From Flavobacterium sp. ASV13 (GTDB taxonomy: Bacteria > Bacteroidota > Bacteroidia > Flavobacteriales > Flavobacteriaceae), in NCBI RefSeq assembly GCF_000745775.1, contig NZ_KN050752.1, forward strand, positions 62,001-126,000: 64,000 nt of DNA. The letters run 5' to 3'. Every line of letters begins with the position of its first letter. Position 1 is the first letter of the stretch. Position numbers and translations under genes: made by a program. The notes under the pieces are model-generated. The model searched no databases. It was not told where the DNA came from and saw only the letters and a program-made list of their open reading frames with translations. This document shows, in pieces, positions 16,135-25,497 of the stretch.

Positions 16135-17739
16135 CTATAAATTCTCGAAGAAATCATTTCCTTTATCATCAGTAATGATAAAAGCAGGGAAATCTTTCAC
16201 GGTAATTTTACGAACCGCTTCCATTCCTAATTCTTCAAAATCAACAACTTCAACTTTCAAAATATTGTCTTGGGCCAAAATAGCAGCTGGACCTCCAATA
16301 GAACCAAGGTAGAACCCTCCGTATTTGTTGCAGGCATCCGTAACTTGTTTCGTACGATTTCCTTTAGCCAGCATTACCATACTTCCGCCATTTTTCTGGA
16401 ATTCGTCCACATAAACATCCATACGTCCAGCTGTTGTTGGGCCAAAACTTCCTGAAGCCATTCCTTCCGGAGTTTTTGCTGGTCCAGCGTAATAAACTGG
16501 GTGATTTTTGAAATATTCCGGCATTGGTTTTCCGGCATCTAGTAATTCTTTAATCTTTGCGTGTGCAATATCTCTTGCAACGATAACAGTTCCGTTTAAT
16601 TTTAAACGGGTTTTGATAGGGTATTGAGATAATTTTGCTAAAATATCTGCCATTGGCTGATCTAAATCAACTTCAACCGGAGCTTCTAAATGTGGCGCTG
16701 TTTCCGGTAAAAATTGTTTCGGATTTACTTCTAATTGCTCAACGAAGATTCCGTCTTTTGTAATTTTCCCTTTAATGTTTCTATCTGCAGAACAAGAAAC
16801 TCCTAATCCAACCGGACAAGAAGCCGCGTGACGAGGTAAACGGATTACACGAACATCATGCGTGAAATATTTTCCACCAAACTGAGCGCCAATTTCACTT
16901 TCCTGGCAGATTTTCTGAACACGTTCTTCCCATTCTAAATCACGAAATGCCTGACCAGCCATGTTTCCTGAAGTTGGTAAATGATCATAATATCCTGCAG
17001 ATGCTTTTTTAACGGCACTTAGGTTCGCTTCCGCAGAAGTTCCACCAATAACTAAAGCCAAGTGATAAGGAGGACAAGCCGAAGTTCCTAAATCTTTGAT
17101 TTTTGCACGAATAAATGCATCTAAAGATTTATCATTCAATAATGATTTTGTTTGCTGATATAAATAAGTCTTATTTGCAGATCCTCCACCTTTTGCCATA
17201 AACAAGAACTCGTAAGAAGCTCCTTTTTTAGCATAAATATCAATTTGAGCCGGAAGATTTGAACCTGAATTCTTTTCTTCAAACATCGAAATCGGAACGA
17301 TTTGAGAATAACGTAAGTTACGCTTTTGGTACGTATTGAAAATTCCTTTGCTTAACCATTCAGCATCATCAACACCAGTGAAAATACTTTCACCTTTTTT
17401 GGCCATTACAATTGCTGTTCCAGTATCCTGACAGCTTGGTAATTGACCTTCGGCAGCAACAGAAGCATTTTGAAGCAAATTGTAAGCAACAAAACGATCG
17501 TTGTCAGTAGCTTCAGGATCGTCAAGAATGTTTCTTAATTTTTGTAAATGTGTCGTTCTAAGCATGAACGAAACATCTGTCAAGGCTTCTTCAGCCAATA
17601 ATTCTAAACCTTTTGGATCTACTGTTAAAACCTCACGTTCTCCAAATTTTTCAACTTTTACAAAATCAGAGGTGATTTTGCGGTATTGTGTCTCATCCTT
17701 TAAAATTGGATAAGGATCTTGGTATATAAAATCAATCAT
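16135..17739 (-). CDS. Class I fumarate hydratase ([4Fe-4S])
   Basis: TCA-cycle enzyme converting fumarate to malate. The sequence covers both FumA-type domains. The likely cluster ligands are C103 ([10 protein letters not shown]), C222 (TSACPPYH) and C308 ([10 protein letters not shown]). The C-terminal beta domain contains [15 protein letters not shown]. Length 534 agrees with Escherichia coli FumA/FumB. It is transcribed alone, with a -7 motif 15 bp upstream. Oxygen-sensitive class I fumarase is common in Flavobacterium. Confidence 0.95.
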   Translation of the reverse strand: MIDFIYQDPYPILKDETQYRKITSDFVKVEKFGEREVLTVDPKGLELLAEEALTDVSFMLRTTHLQKLRNILDDPEATDNDRFVAYNLLQNASVAAEGQLPSCQDTGTAIVMAKKGESIFTGVDDAEWLSKGIFNTYQKRNLRYSQIVPISMFEEKNSGSNLPAQIDIYAKKGASYEFLFMAKGGGSANKTYLYQQTKSLLNDKSLDAFIRAKIKDLGTSACPPYHLALVIGGTSAEANLSAVKKASAGYYDHLPTSGNMAGQAFRDLEWEERVQKICQESEIGAQFGGKYFTHDVRVIRLPRHAASCPVGLGVSCSADRNIKGKITKDGIFVEQLEVNPKQFLPETAPHLEAPVEVDLDQPMADILAKLSQYPIKTRLKLNGTVIVARDIAHAKIKELLDAGKPMPEYFKNHPVYYAGPAKTPEGMASGSFGPTTAGRMDVYVDEFQKNGGSMVMLAKGNRTKQVTDACNKYGGFYLGSIGGPAAILAQDNILKVEVVDFEELGMEAVRKITVKDFPAFIITDDKGNDFFENL

Positions 17740-17754
17740 TGTTTTGTTTTTTTA

Positions 17755-17762
17755 CAAAGTTA
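17755..17762 (-). promoter_or_regulatory. -7 promoter motif TAACTTTG for fumarase
   Basis: Exact TAnnTTTG match on the minus strand, 15 bp before the start codon; no clear -33 element. Confidence 0.5.
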
Positions 17763-17838
17763 GAAATTATTTACCTAAGAAAGAATTTGAATTAGGGGCG
17801 TTTGTGTGGATATAGATAATTAAAATCGTTATTGTTTT

Positions 17839-17942
17839 AAACTGGACTGAAGTCCAGCTCTACAATATGGGCCGAGCCGCTGGCTCTTTTTAAAGTTCCG
17901 GAGGAACGATTTATTTTGTAGGGCTGGACTTCAGTCCAGTTT
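17839..17942. repeat. REP/BIME-like 104-bp multi-hairpin element, copy 1
   Basis: Ends are a perfect 20-bp inverted repeat (AAACTGGACTGAAGTCCAGC and its complement). Each end is itself a hairpin CTGGACT-nn-AGTCCAG. Inside are GAGCC-GCT-GGCTC and GTTCC-GGA-GGAAC, plus TACAA/TTGTA pairing. It ends 8 bp after the transposase stop codon and is in the same orientation as copy 2. Confidence 0.92.
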
Positions 17943-17950
17943 TGCTTAAG

Positions 17951-18412
17951 TTATATTAAATTTTCAAAAACGCATCTTTCGTCAAATTTGACATTATAAT
18001 TATTTAAAAAGGAGGAATATTCATCCCTGAAATTTTGTTTTTTGTGATGTTTTTCTTGATTTGAAATATATTTATAAACGGCATCAATATGAGATTTGCT
18101 ATATGAAAAAACACCATAACCTTCTTGCCATTCAAATTTGCATTTAGTCAATTGATGATCATTGATAAATTTTGATGATTTGCCTTTTACAATTTTCATT
18201 AAATCTGAAATTGAAACAGTTGGTTTAAGTGCTAAAAGACAGTGAACATGATCTTCGGTGCCGTTTACAATAATTGTTTTACAACCTGTTTCATTGATCA
18301 AATTTCCAATTACACTTAAGATTTTAGATTTGCATTCAGGAGTAATTAAAGCTTCTCGGTATTTGACTGCAAAAACGGCTTGGATATAAACTTGATGAAA
18401 GGTGTTTGACAT
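17951..18412 (-). CDS. REP-associated tyrosine transposase (RAYT, IS200/Y1 HUH family)
   Basis: Single-strand-specific HUH endonuclease related to IS200/IS605 TnpA and to TnpA-REP, which cuts palindromic REP sequences. The HUH motif is H55-V-H57 in GTEDHVHCLL. The catalytic tyrosine is Y113 or Y115 in AVYKYISNQEKHH. The protein is intact at 153 residues, with no frameshift. It sits between two direct copies of a 104-bp palindromic element (17839-17942 and 18500-18603), the classic RAYT-REP arrangement. It lacks the inverted ends and target duplication of a normal IS. Confidence 0.92.
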   Translation of the reverse strand: MSNTFHQVYIQAVFAVKYREALITPECKSKILSVIGNLINETGCKTIIVNGTEDHVHCLLALKPTVSISDLMKIVKGKSSKFINDHQLTKCKFEWQEGYGVFSYSKSHIDAVYKYISNQEKHHKKQNFRDEYSSFLNNYNVKFDERCVFENLI

Positions 18413-18499
18413 TTTGTAATAAACTTAAAAGATTGAATTTTAATCTCAAAATTACAAAATAATCTTACAAAAAGATGCAATTAAATCATTTATATGGTT

Positions 18500-18603
18500 A
18501 AACTGGACTGAAGTCCAGCTCTACAATATAGTTCGAGCTGCTGGCTCTTTATAAAGTTCCGGAGGAACGATTTATCTTGTAGGGCTGGACTTCAGTCCAG
18601 TTT
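18500..18603. repeat. REP/BIME-like 104-bp multi-hairpin element, copy 2
   Basis: Same length, ends and orientation as copy 1. It differs at only a few internal bases, for example GAGCT with GGCTC, where a G-U pair would keep the second hairpin. It lies upstream of the transposase start (18412) and just after the stop codon of the SpmA/B-like gene. Confidence 0.92.
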
Positions 18604-18621
18604 AATGTATATGTTAATTTT

Positions 18622-20061
18622 TTAAAAAAACCAAGTCGCCACAAAAATAGCCGTAATCACACAAATCAAATCAACCAAAAGCATCGTGCCCAAAGCGTAG
18701 CGCGTATTTTTGATATTCACAGAACCAAAATAAACCGCAATTACATAAAACGTACTTTCAGCACTACATTGGAAAATACTGCTTAATCTTGCCGTTAAAG
18801 AATCGGCACCAAAAGTATTCATTGAATCAATTAAAAATCCTCTTGATCCTGCAGAACTAAACGGACGTAGCATCGCAACTGGCAACGCATTTGTGATTTC
18901 CTGGCTTACACCTAAATTTGAAAATACAAATCCAATTCCGTCACTGATGATTTCGAATAATCCGCTGTTTCTGAATAATGAAATTGCAACCAACATTCCC
19001 AAAACATAAGGGAAAATAGTAACTCCGGTTTTAACTCCGTTGTTTGCTCCAACAACAAAAGTGTCGAAAACAGTAGTGTCAGCTTCTTTGAATTTTTTCT
19101 CGTGCGTGAAAGAGAAAATCAAAGTAAAAAGAACAATTGTAAGTAAAATTAAACCTGAAAGGTTAGAAGTAAAGTAGTTTTTTCCGATTAAATCCAAATG
19201 ATTCACATACATCAGTAAACCTACAATTGCAGCAATCATAGTAATTAAGCCGATTACAAGTGAAGCACTTTTAAAATTGATTTTTTGTTTAATTCCAACA
19301 ATTAGGAAAGCTGCAATTGTACCAATAAACGAAGTAATAACGCATGGAAGAATTACATCGGCTGGATTTGTTGCGTTTGCAGCAGCGCGATAACCAATAA
19401 TTGAAGTCGCAATCAAAGTCAAACCAGAAGCATGCAGACACATAAACATGATTTGTGCATCGCTGGCTTTATCTTTTTCGGGATTTATTTCCTGTAAACT
19501 TTCCATTGCTTTTAATCCAAATGGTGTTGCGGCCGAATCTAATCCGAGGAAATTGGCAGCAAAGTTTAAAGTCATATAAGAAATCGACGGGTGATTTTTA
19601 GGAATAGTTGGAAACACTTTTACAAAAACTGGACTTAAAGTTTTAGCTAATTTTCCTGATGCTCCAGAAATAATTAAAAGTTCCATTAATCCGCAGAAAA
19701 AGGCTAAATAGGCAATAAGGGGAAGAATTAAATCAACCAAAGTGCTTTTGCAAGTCGGCAATAAACCGTCAGATTTTTGAAGACCACTGTAAATTTTTAC
19801 CGTTTTATTTTTGTAAACATAAGTCGTGTCGGCATTTAGCGTATCACGATTGATAATCATGGTTTGATCTTTCGCTTTTGAAATGCTGTCTTTGATGAAA
19901 GCAGGAAGTTCTTCGATGTATTTTTCAGAAACTAAAATTGGGTCGTCTTTTTTTCCATTCAAAACAGAATCAATAGTGTAAGTATTGGCAGTGAATAAAC
20001 TGACTACAATAAAGAGAATCGAAGAAATAAAAATCGCTAACCAAAATCTGCTTAATACCAT
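18622..20061 (-). CDS. Nucleoside-recognition (Gate) domain membrane protein, SpmA-SpmB fusion type
   Basis: Integral membrane protein of 479 residues with two Gate-type halves. The first half includes the motif NFLGLDSAATPFGLKAMESL, which matches SpmA. The second half includes RPFSSAGSRGFLIDSMNTFG, which matches SpmB. An N-terminal membrane segment and an extracytoplasmic polar region (about 30-100) precede them. In Bacillus these proteins act in spore core dehydration; here the organism does not sporulate and the substrate is unknown. A single gene with no partner nearby. Confidence 0.88.
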   Translation of the reverse strand: MVLSRFWLAIFISSILFIVVSLFTANTYTIDSVLNGKKDDPILVSEKYIEELPAFIKDSISKAKDQTMIINRDTLNADTTYVYKNKTVKIYSGLQKSDGLLPTCKSTLVDLILPLIAYLAFFCGLMELLIISGASGKLAKTLSPVFVKVFPTIPKNHPSISYMTLNFAANFLGLDSAATPFGLKAMESLQEINPEKDKASDAQIMFMCLHASGLTLIATSIIGYRAAANATNPADVILPCVITSFIGTIAAFLIVGIKQKINFKSASLVIGLITMIAAIVGLLMYVNHLDLIGKNYFTSNLSGLILLTIVLFTLIFSFTHEKKFKEADTTVFDTFVVGANNGVKTGVTIFPYVLGMLVAISLFRNSGLFEIISDGIGFVFSNLGVSQEITNALPVAMLRPFSSAGSRGFLIDSMNTFGADSLTARLSSIFQCSAESTFYVIAVYFGSVNIKNTRYALGTMLLVDLICVITAIFVATWFF

Positions 20062-20171
20062 AATTGTAATTTTTTGTAAATGTAATTATTTAGCAATAAT
20101 AAGCATAAAGATTTAAGTAGCGAAACGAGAAGTAATCGCTAAAAAGAACAATTCTTTACTTAAAATCCTAT

Positions 20172-21245
20172 TTATTCGATAATAACTTTCGTTTCCAGAT
20201 ACTTTTCAAAAGATTTAATTTCTTCGAAAAGAAGCTGTTTTTTGCTTGATTCAGTTTCGTCAAAAAATTCGGTTTCGATTCTGACGTGATCTTTTTTAAT
20301 CGTTCTTTTCCAGATTCCGATTACTTTTCCGTTTTCTAAAATTATCGGTTTGAAAATACCATTATTGGTAAAAACCTTCGATTGATTTTGTGCCAAAAAG
20401 GAAGCTTCACGAGTTTTGTACGAAATTAAAATTTCATCAAAAGCAGGAAGAAAGTGAATGCTTTTCTTGAAGTTAGCGTTTTCAATTTCTTGATTAACAA
20501 AATAATAAATTTGATTTTTGATTTCAATACTATTTAATTGCAATATAATTGCATCAATGGTTTTTTTGCAAATAGTAGGCGGAAAACCGGACCACCACGA
20601 AAAATCAAGCAAAGTTGCCGGACCATGACTTTCAAAATATCTTAGAGCAAGTTTTGCTAAAGCTTCTTCTTTTGTTAATTTATTTTTTGGCTTCGGAACT
20701 CTTTCTTCAAGTAAAGCATAAGTGATTTGTTTGCCTTTCATTTTTCCGTTACAAACTAAACCATCTAATTCGGCATTCATCATAATGGCTGCGCTTAGAA
20801 AATCTTCTTTTGAAGTTTTGCTAATGCCAAGTTCTTGCATGATTTCGTCTCGAGTCAAATGATTGTTTCCCGCTAAAAGCTTTTCGATTGCATTATTGGT
20901 CTGATCAAGTTTTTTTGCATCATAACCAAATTTTTTGGCTGCAGAAGCTGTAAAACGTTTCACTTGTGGCGCAGAAAGATCCAACATCCAATAAATATCT
21001 TCAGCGGAAACAAAATGCCAGGTTGGACGCAAAATATGTGTCCGAATAATTTTGGCCGAATTCACAGCTTTTTCAATCTCTTTTTCGCTAGCATCGCAAC
21101 GAGAACCAATCGCCCATTTTGCCATTGCATAATCCTGCGCCTGCATTGCTCCAAAATGATAAACAACTTCTTGCGGAGAGCAATTGGTCTCTTTGTACAA
21201 TTTTTGAGCAACCAAACGATGGTGTGAAATTTCAGAATGAATCAT
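20172..21245 (-). CDS. Winged-helix AlkZ/YcaQ-like protein (HTH_42), putative DNA glycosylase
   Basis: Tandem winged-helix protein of the family that includes AlkZ, which opens interstrand crosslinks, and alkylation-related homologues. Residues Q35 and Q37 in FGAMQAQDY match the catalytic QxQ motif of AlkZ-type glycosylases. The IRTHILRPTWHFVSAEDI and FLPAFDEILISYK stretches are family hallmarks. Length 357 is normal. Two further DNA-repair-type genes follow on the same strand (exonuclease, Ogt), although gaps of 107 and 90 bp leave operon status open. The substrate is inferred. Confidence 0.85.
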   Translation of the reverse strand: MIHSEISHHRLVAQKLYKETNCSPQEVVYHFGAMQAQDYAMAKWAIGSRCDASEKEIEKAVNSAKIIRTHILRPTWHFVSAEDIYWMLDLSAPQVKRFTASAAKKFGYDAKKLDQTNNAIEKLLAGNNHLTRDEIMQELGISKTSKEDFLSAAIMMNAELDGLVCNGKMKGKQITYALLEERVPKPKNKLTKEEALAKLALRYFESHGPATLLDFSWWSGFPPTICKKTIDAIILQLNSIEIKNQIYYFVNQEIENANFKKSIHFLPAFDEILISYKTREASFLAQNQSKVFTNNGIFKPIILENGKVIGIWKRTIKKDHVRIETEFFDETESSKKQLLFEEIKSFEKYLETKVIIE

Positions 21246-21297
21246 TTTTAAAACTTTTTATTAAACCATATAAGTGATATAAGTTCATGATAAGAAA

Positions 21298-21345
21298 CCT
21301 CAGTATCTTAGCAACTTAGTCCCGAAGCCTCGGGATAGCATCTTA
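21298..21345. repeat. CTTAG-type repeat with TCCCGA/TCGGGA hairpin
   Basis: CTCAGTAT, CTTAGCAA and CTTAGTC words flank a small hairpin TCCCGA-AGCC-TCGGGA (21320-21335). A related hairpin, TCCCGATA-GT-TATCGGGA, occurs at 43097-43114. Confidence 0.6.
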
Positions 21346-21352
21346 AAAAAAA

Positions 21353-22066
21353 TCAGACATGAATAATTTCGTCATCAATCAATAAATCTTCACGTCGTAA
21401 ACGAAGAAAAATCTGGGCAACAGCAATAGTATCTTTTTCGCAATATGTTACAATTCGGTCAATGTCTTTTTCTACGTAAAAAACATGTGCCACCTGACTT
21501 CCGTCGATATCGCCTTTTGGAGAAGGAACTCCAAGAATTTTTGTCAATAATTTTAAAGAAGTAAAATGCTTGTAATCACCAAACTTCCATAATTCTAAAG
21601 TATCCAAATGTGGAATTTCCCAAGGTTTTTTCCCAAATAAATTCAGTTTATCCGGAATTGCAATTTGGTTGATGATCATTCGGCGGGCAATAAACGGAAT
21701 ATCGAATTCCTTTGCATTATGTCCGCACAAAAGATGTTGTGGCTGATTGAAGTGATTATTCAGAAGATTATTGAAGTCTTTCAGAATCTTTTTCTCATCG
21801 CCAAAAAACGATGTCACTCTAAAATTTCGAATATCCCCTTTGATGGTGAAAAAGCCAACTGAAATACAGATAATCTTACCAAACTCCGCCCAAATTCCGG
21901 CACGATCATAAAATTCTTCGGGTGTGAAATCGTCTTTTCGCTGATATTGCGTTTTTAAATCCCAAAGCGATTGCATTTCCGCGTCAAGCGAATTGAAGTT
22001 TTCTTCTTCCGGAACGGTTTCAATATCAAGAAATAAAATGTTATTGAGGTTTATTTTTTCAATCAT
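21353..22066 (-). CDS. DEDDy 3'-5' exonuclease (PolB exonuclease-like)
   Basis: Predicted nuclease related to the proofreading domain of family B DNA polymerases. The acidic residues are D14 and E16 (FLDIETVPE), D122 (CGHNAKEFDIPF) and the ExoIII-type pair Y208 and D212 (TYCEKDTIA), giving a complete DEDDy site. Length 237 fits a stand-alone exonuclease. No polymerase domain is present. It sits between an AlkZ-like gene and ogt, suggesting a repair role. Confidence 0.88.
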   Translation of the reverse strand: MIEKINLNNILFLDIETVPEEENFNSLDAEMQSLWDLKTQYQRKDDFTPEEFYDRAGIWAEFGKIICISVGFFTIKGDIRNFRVTSFFGDEKKILKDFNNLLNNHFNQPQHLLCGHNAKEFDIPFIARRMIINQIAIPDKLNLFGKKPWEIPHLDTLELWKFGDYKHFTSLKLLTKILGVPSPKGDIDGSQVAHVFYVEKDIDRIVTYCEKDTIAVAQIFLRLRREDLLIDDEIIHV

Positions 22067-22071
22067 TATTT

Positions 22072-22108
22072 AGACATCTTAGATGTTAGATTTTTAGACT
22101 TCTTAGAT
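22072..22108. repeat. TTAGA-type periodic intergenic repeat
   Basis: Repeated AGACATCTTAG, ATGTTAGAT, TTTTAGACT and TCTTAGAT words, a variant of the CTTAG family. Confidence 0.5.
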
Positions 22109-22156
22109 TTATAAAAGTACGAAAAATCAATCTTTACATAAGAATTAACTTATTTT

Positions 22157-22633
22157 TTAAAACAAACTTTGCTGTTTACTTGGATTTTCATGTTCCAAAA
22201 GCCATTTTTTACGAGATAATCCGCCGGCGTATCCGGTTAAAGATCCGTTTGTCCCAATAACGCGATGGCAAGGAACCACAATCCAAAGCGGATTTTTTCC
22301 ATTTGCCGATGCTACAGCTCGAATCGCTTTTACATCGCCCAATTTTTTGGTCTGATCCATATAACTTACTGTTTTTCCGTACGGAATTTCCAATAATGCT
22401 TTCCAGACTTTTTGTTGAAATTCGGTACCTTGTGGATTCAGTTTTAAGTCGAAATCGGTTCTTTTGCCTTCAAAATATTCATTTAATTGAGAAACAGCAT
22501 CTTTTAAAACTTTTGGGATTTTTTTAGAAACTTCATTTGTGCCAACATCAGAAACAGAAATTACCGAAATACCATTTTCATCTCCAACAATTTTGGTGAT
22601 TCCTAAAGGCGAATTGATGTAAGCTGTTTCCAT
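22157..22633 (-). CDS. ogt: Methylated-DNA-protein-cysteine methyltransferase
   Basis: Suicide repair protein that takes the methyl group from O6-methylguanine onto its own cysteine. The acceptor is C122 in IVVPCHRVIG. The helix-turn-helix DNA-binding part (FQQKVWKALLEIPYGKTVSY) precedes it, with the intrahelical arginine in AIRAVASANGKNP. At 158 residues it is the Ogt type without the Ada sensor domain. Confidence 0.95.
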   Translation of the reverse strand: METAYINSPLGITKIVGDENGISVISVSDVGTNEVSKKIPKVLKDAVSQLNEYFEGKRTDFDLKLNPQGTEFQQKVWKALLEIPYGKTVSYMDQTKKLGDVKAIRAVASANGKNPLWIVVPCHRVIGTNGSLTGYAGGLSRKKWLLEHENPSKQQSLF

Positions 22634-22714
22634 TTTTTTATTTTAATCACAAAGTTCGCGAATATTTTTGAATCCTATCTGTTGTATAGGTTCATTTGCA
22701 ATTTAAGGCAGATT

Positions 22715-24592
22715 TTACCAGCCGCCGCCTCCGCCACCGCCGCCACCTCCACCGGAGCTTCCTCCGCCAGAACTTCCACTACTTGAGCTGCTTGAAAATG
22801 TATTGTAGGTAGAACTAAAATGTGTCATCATTTTAATCGAAAATCCCGAAGAACCTTCAGAGGTTCTTATCCAATTATTGGTGTAGTTCAGTTTTTTTAA
22901 AATAGTAGTGAATTTTAGATTCCATTTGTCTTCAATTCCTAATGCAAAGGCATAAGGCAGATTTTCTTCATAAATGTGTATTGAAGTTGCGTTTTCTTCG
23001 GGTTTGTAATCTAATAAATACTGTTTCAGTTTTTTGATTTGAAATTTTGTTTCAATTCCGAGTTGGGTATAAACGCTTATCAAACTTAAATAGATACTAA
23101 ATCCGAAAATTATTAGAAAGAGAACCAACAAATTCAGGACAGAATAGCTTTTGTCTACATTGCTTGCAAAAAATGATGCAAAGCAAAAAACGCCCGAAAA
23201 GATTGACAGGAAAAAACACAAGAAACTGGAGCCGTAGTCTTGTTTAATAATTGTTTGTATCATGCCTCTGAGAAGCAAGATAGTAAATATCAGAAGCGTA
23301 AAACCAAAAATAGCGGCCCCAAAAATGGTTCCTTTTGCAATGTAACAATATCCCAATAATGCCGGAATTGTAATTGCAAAACCTATTAAAATTTGTTTGT
23401 AATTGCTCGAAAAATAATCTTTTAAATTGTATTGGCTTTCGAGCGATTTCTCAAGTGCTTCTTTGGCTTTATCAAAGATTAAATAGGTTTTTTTATCAAT
23501 TTCGAAAGAATCATTTTCTTCGAATAAAGCTTCTAAAACTGCATTTTCTTCTTTGGATAAATCGGTCGTTATACTTCTTTTTTTAAGGGAATATTGAAAC
23601 TCATCTGCCCAATTTTCTTTTCCATTATCGGAAATTTCAATGGCCCCTTTTTTTGAAAGATTAATTATCGCAATCAAAAGTGTTTGCGAACTGACATATC
23701 TTTCTTTTATGTAGTGTAATGAAGTTGCAGAATAGAGGTTTTTCAGATCGATTTTGCTGTTTTCATTTTTTAACAATGGATCCTCGCCATATCTTTTCCA
23801 CGAAAAATAATAAAATACAAAGCAAATCGAAACCACACCAATTGCAAGTAGCATTTTATCTAGCGCTAAGAATTCCTCCATTTTATAATGAGGAGAGAAA
23901 AATGGCTGATGAACAATTCCTTTAGGAAAGCCTGCTGCAACAGTAAAACCTTCTTCTTTTTTTAGATTTTTGGAAGTAAAATAAATACAATTGTCAACTA
24001 TTTTAGAGTTGCATTCATGTGCTTTCGATCCTAAAATTCCGGTGTAACAAGATGTTTGAAAAGCTTTAGCAGATTTTGGTAAAATTATTTTTGCGCTAAC
24101 ATTTTCAATTTCAAACTGCCAGTAGTTTCCGGTAACATTCCAATAAATTTCGTCAAATTCATCATAAGAATGTGTTTGCGCTTCAACCTCATAAGTCACT
24201 TTGTAAGTGTAAGTTCCTTCTGGAAGCGAATAATCTTTGTCGCCAATATAGATTTTAAATGTTTCACTATCTGAATCGATATGATATAATTCTTTGAGAC
24301 CGTCGCGGGTAACATTTAAAACAGTGTAAAAATTATTTTTAGAAACTTTTGGCGAGTCAGTCGTCGACGGAAGTTCTCTAAATATACCGTGATCGATTTG
24401 CTCACCTTTAGCATAAACTTTAATCGTTTCTGTAACGATAATATTCCCATTTTCTTTTAAGAGAATGTCTGCGTGAAATTGTTTTATCTTTTCGGGATTT
24501 TCACCGGAAGAATAAGCTTCGTCCTGAGCGTAACTTTGGAAAAATGAAAGTAATAAAAAGCAAATTGAAAATAGAAAGCGGAGTTTTTTCAT
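22715..24592 (-). CDS. DUF2207 membrane protein with glycine-rich C-terminus
   Basis: Exported membrane protein of 625 residues. It has a signal peptide (MKKLRFLFSICFLLLSFFQSYAQ), an N-terminal extracytoplasmic beta-rich domain (about 30-230, DUF2207), a membrane segment near 245-265, a cytoplasmic region, then further membrane segments around 410-520. The C-terminus is low-complexity Ser/Gly ending in a long glycine run and a final Trp, typical of this family. I chose the second Met because the signal peptide begins there; the first Met at 24604 is possible. Function is unknown. Confidence 0.85.
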   Translation of the reverse strand: MKKLRFLFSICFLLLSFFQSYAQDEAYSSGENPEKIKQFHADILLKENGNIIVTETIKVYAKGEQIDHGIFRELPSTTDSPKVSKNNFYTVLNVTRDGLKELYHIDSDSETFKIYIGDKDYSLPEGTYTYKVTYEVEAQTHSYDEFDEIYWNVTGNYWQFEIENVSAKIILPKSAKAFQTSCYTGILGSKAHECNSKIVDNCIYFTSKNLKKEEGFTVAAGFPKGIVHQPFFSPHYKMEEFLALDKMLLAIGVVSICFVFYYFSWKRYGEDPLLKNENSKIDLKNLYSATSLHYIKERYVSSQTLLIAIINLSKKGAIEISDNGKENWADEFQYSLKKRSITTDLSKEENAVLEALFEENDSFEIDKKTYLIFDKAKEALEKSLESQYNLKDYFSSNYKQILIGFAITIPALLGYCYIAKGTIFGAAIFGFTLLIFTILLLRGMIQTIIKQDYGSSFLCFFLSIFSGVFCFASFFASNVDKSYSVLNLLVLFLIIFGFSIYLSLISVYTQLGIETKFQIKKLKQYLLDYKPEENATSIHIYEENLPYAFALGIEDKWNLKFTTILKKLNYTNNWIRTSEGSSGFSIKMMTHFSSTYNTFSSSSSSGSSGGGSSGGGGGGGGGGGW

Positions 24593-24660
24593 GTTGAAAA
24601 ACAATTATTTTTATGAAGGAAAAATAGTGTTTTTATTTTAAAATCTGTGAATTGTAAGTT

Positions 24661-25476
24661 TTAATAATCAGCCAATCCAAATTTATAATCTAAAAATTGC
24701 TCAATTTTTTCGCTTGAAATAACCTTTTTAATATTCGATTTTTCAGAACTGAATTTCGGTAAAACCAGATTTTGTTCTTTTGCTTTTTGGGTATAATATT
24801 CCTCTCTTGTTGGGTGAAAAGGCGCAACGGCGTTGAAAACTTCGTTCCATTTTGACTGGTTTATGATTTCCTCAATAATGCCGATGCAATCATTTTGATG
24901 AATCAAATTTACTAGAGCATCTGGATTTTCAAGGTTTTCTTTTCCTGATAAATGTTTTACAGGATGACGATCTTCGCCGATTAATCCGCCGAAACGTAAA
25001 ATTGTTGTTTGGAAGTTTTTGTTTTCAAGAAGAATATTTTCAGCCAAAAGCAATTGTTTGCCGCTTTCTGTTTCAGGATTAGGAACGGTTTTTTCGTTTA
25101 TGAAATCATTTTCATCGCCGTAAACGGAAGTTGAACTCACAAAAAGTACTTTCTCAACAGATGATTTCTCTATAAACGGAATTAGATTTTTGATTTTTTC
25201 GACAAAAACTTTCTTTTCAGCGTTTGGATCGACCGCTCTCAATTTTGGCGGAATATCTATAATTAAGATTTCACTTTCAGATAAAAAAGCATTTACGCTT
25301 TCTGAAATACTTTCGCTTTCCAGCGCAACCAAAAACGGATTTATTCCCGAATTTTTTAAAATTTCGAGTTTATTTTCTGAAGTTGTTGAGCCGTTTATCG
25401 AATTTCCTTTTTCAATCAGTTTTTTTGCCAAAGGAAATCCTAGCCAGCCGCAACCAAGTATACTTATTTTTGTCAT
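24661..25476 (-). CDS. NAD(P)-binding SDR/epimerase-like protein (YeeZ type)
   Basis: Rossmann-fold protein of 271 residues. The nucleotide-binding loop is ILGCGWLGFPLA (7-18) and a typical SDR stretch VLFVSSTSVYG (about 109-119) follows. A YxxxK catalytic pair is not obvious; the tyrosine in SVYGDEND is followed by a different spacing, as in YeeZ-like members. The substrate is unknown. It stands alone, preceded by an inverted CTTTGCGAC repeat. Confidence 0.8.
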   Translation of the reverse strand: MTKISILGCGWLGFPLAKKLIEKGNSINGSTTSENKLEILKNSGINPFLVALESESISESVNAFLSESEILIIDIPPKLRAVDPNAEKKVFVEKIKNLIPFIEKSSVEKVLFVSSTSVYGDENDFINEKTVPNPETESGKQLLLAENILLENKNFQTTILRFGGLIGEDRHPVKHLSGKENLENPDALVNLIHQNDCIGIIEEIINQSKWNEVFNAVAPFHPTREEYYTQKAKEQNLVLPKFSSEKSNIKKVISSEKIEQFLDYKFGLADY

Positions 25477-25497
25477 TTTTTGTTTGCTTTGAGTAAT

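Noticed and set aside
17839-18603. Ordinary insertion sequence with terminal inverted repeats
   Set aside because: The flanking elements are direct copies, each self-palindromic, and the protein is a RAYT-type Y1 enzyme, so a REP system fits better.
20118-20141. TAGCGA/TCGCTA hairpin after the AlkZ-like gene as a terminator
   Set aside because: The stem is only 6 bp with a 12-nt loop and no T tract follows on the relevant strand.
22715-22790. Poly-glycine tract as a frameshift or assembly artefact
   Set aside because: Gly-rich C-termini ending in Trp are normal for DUF2207-type proteins and the frame stays open to a proper stop.
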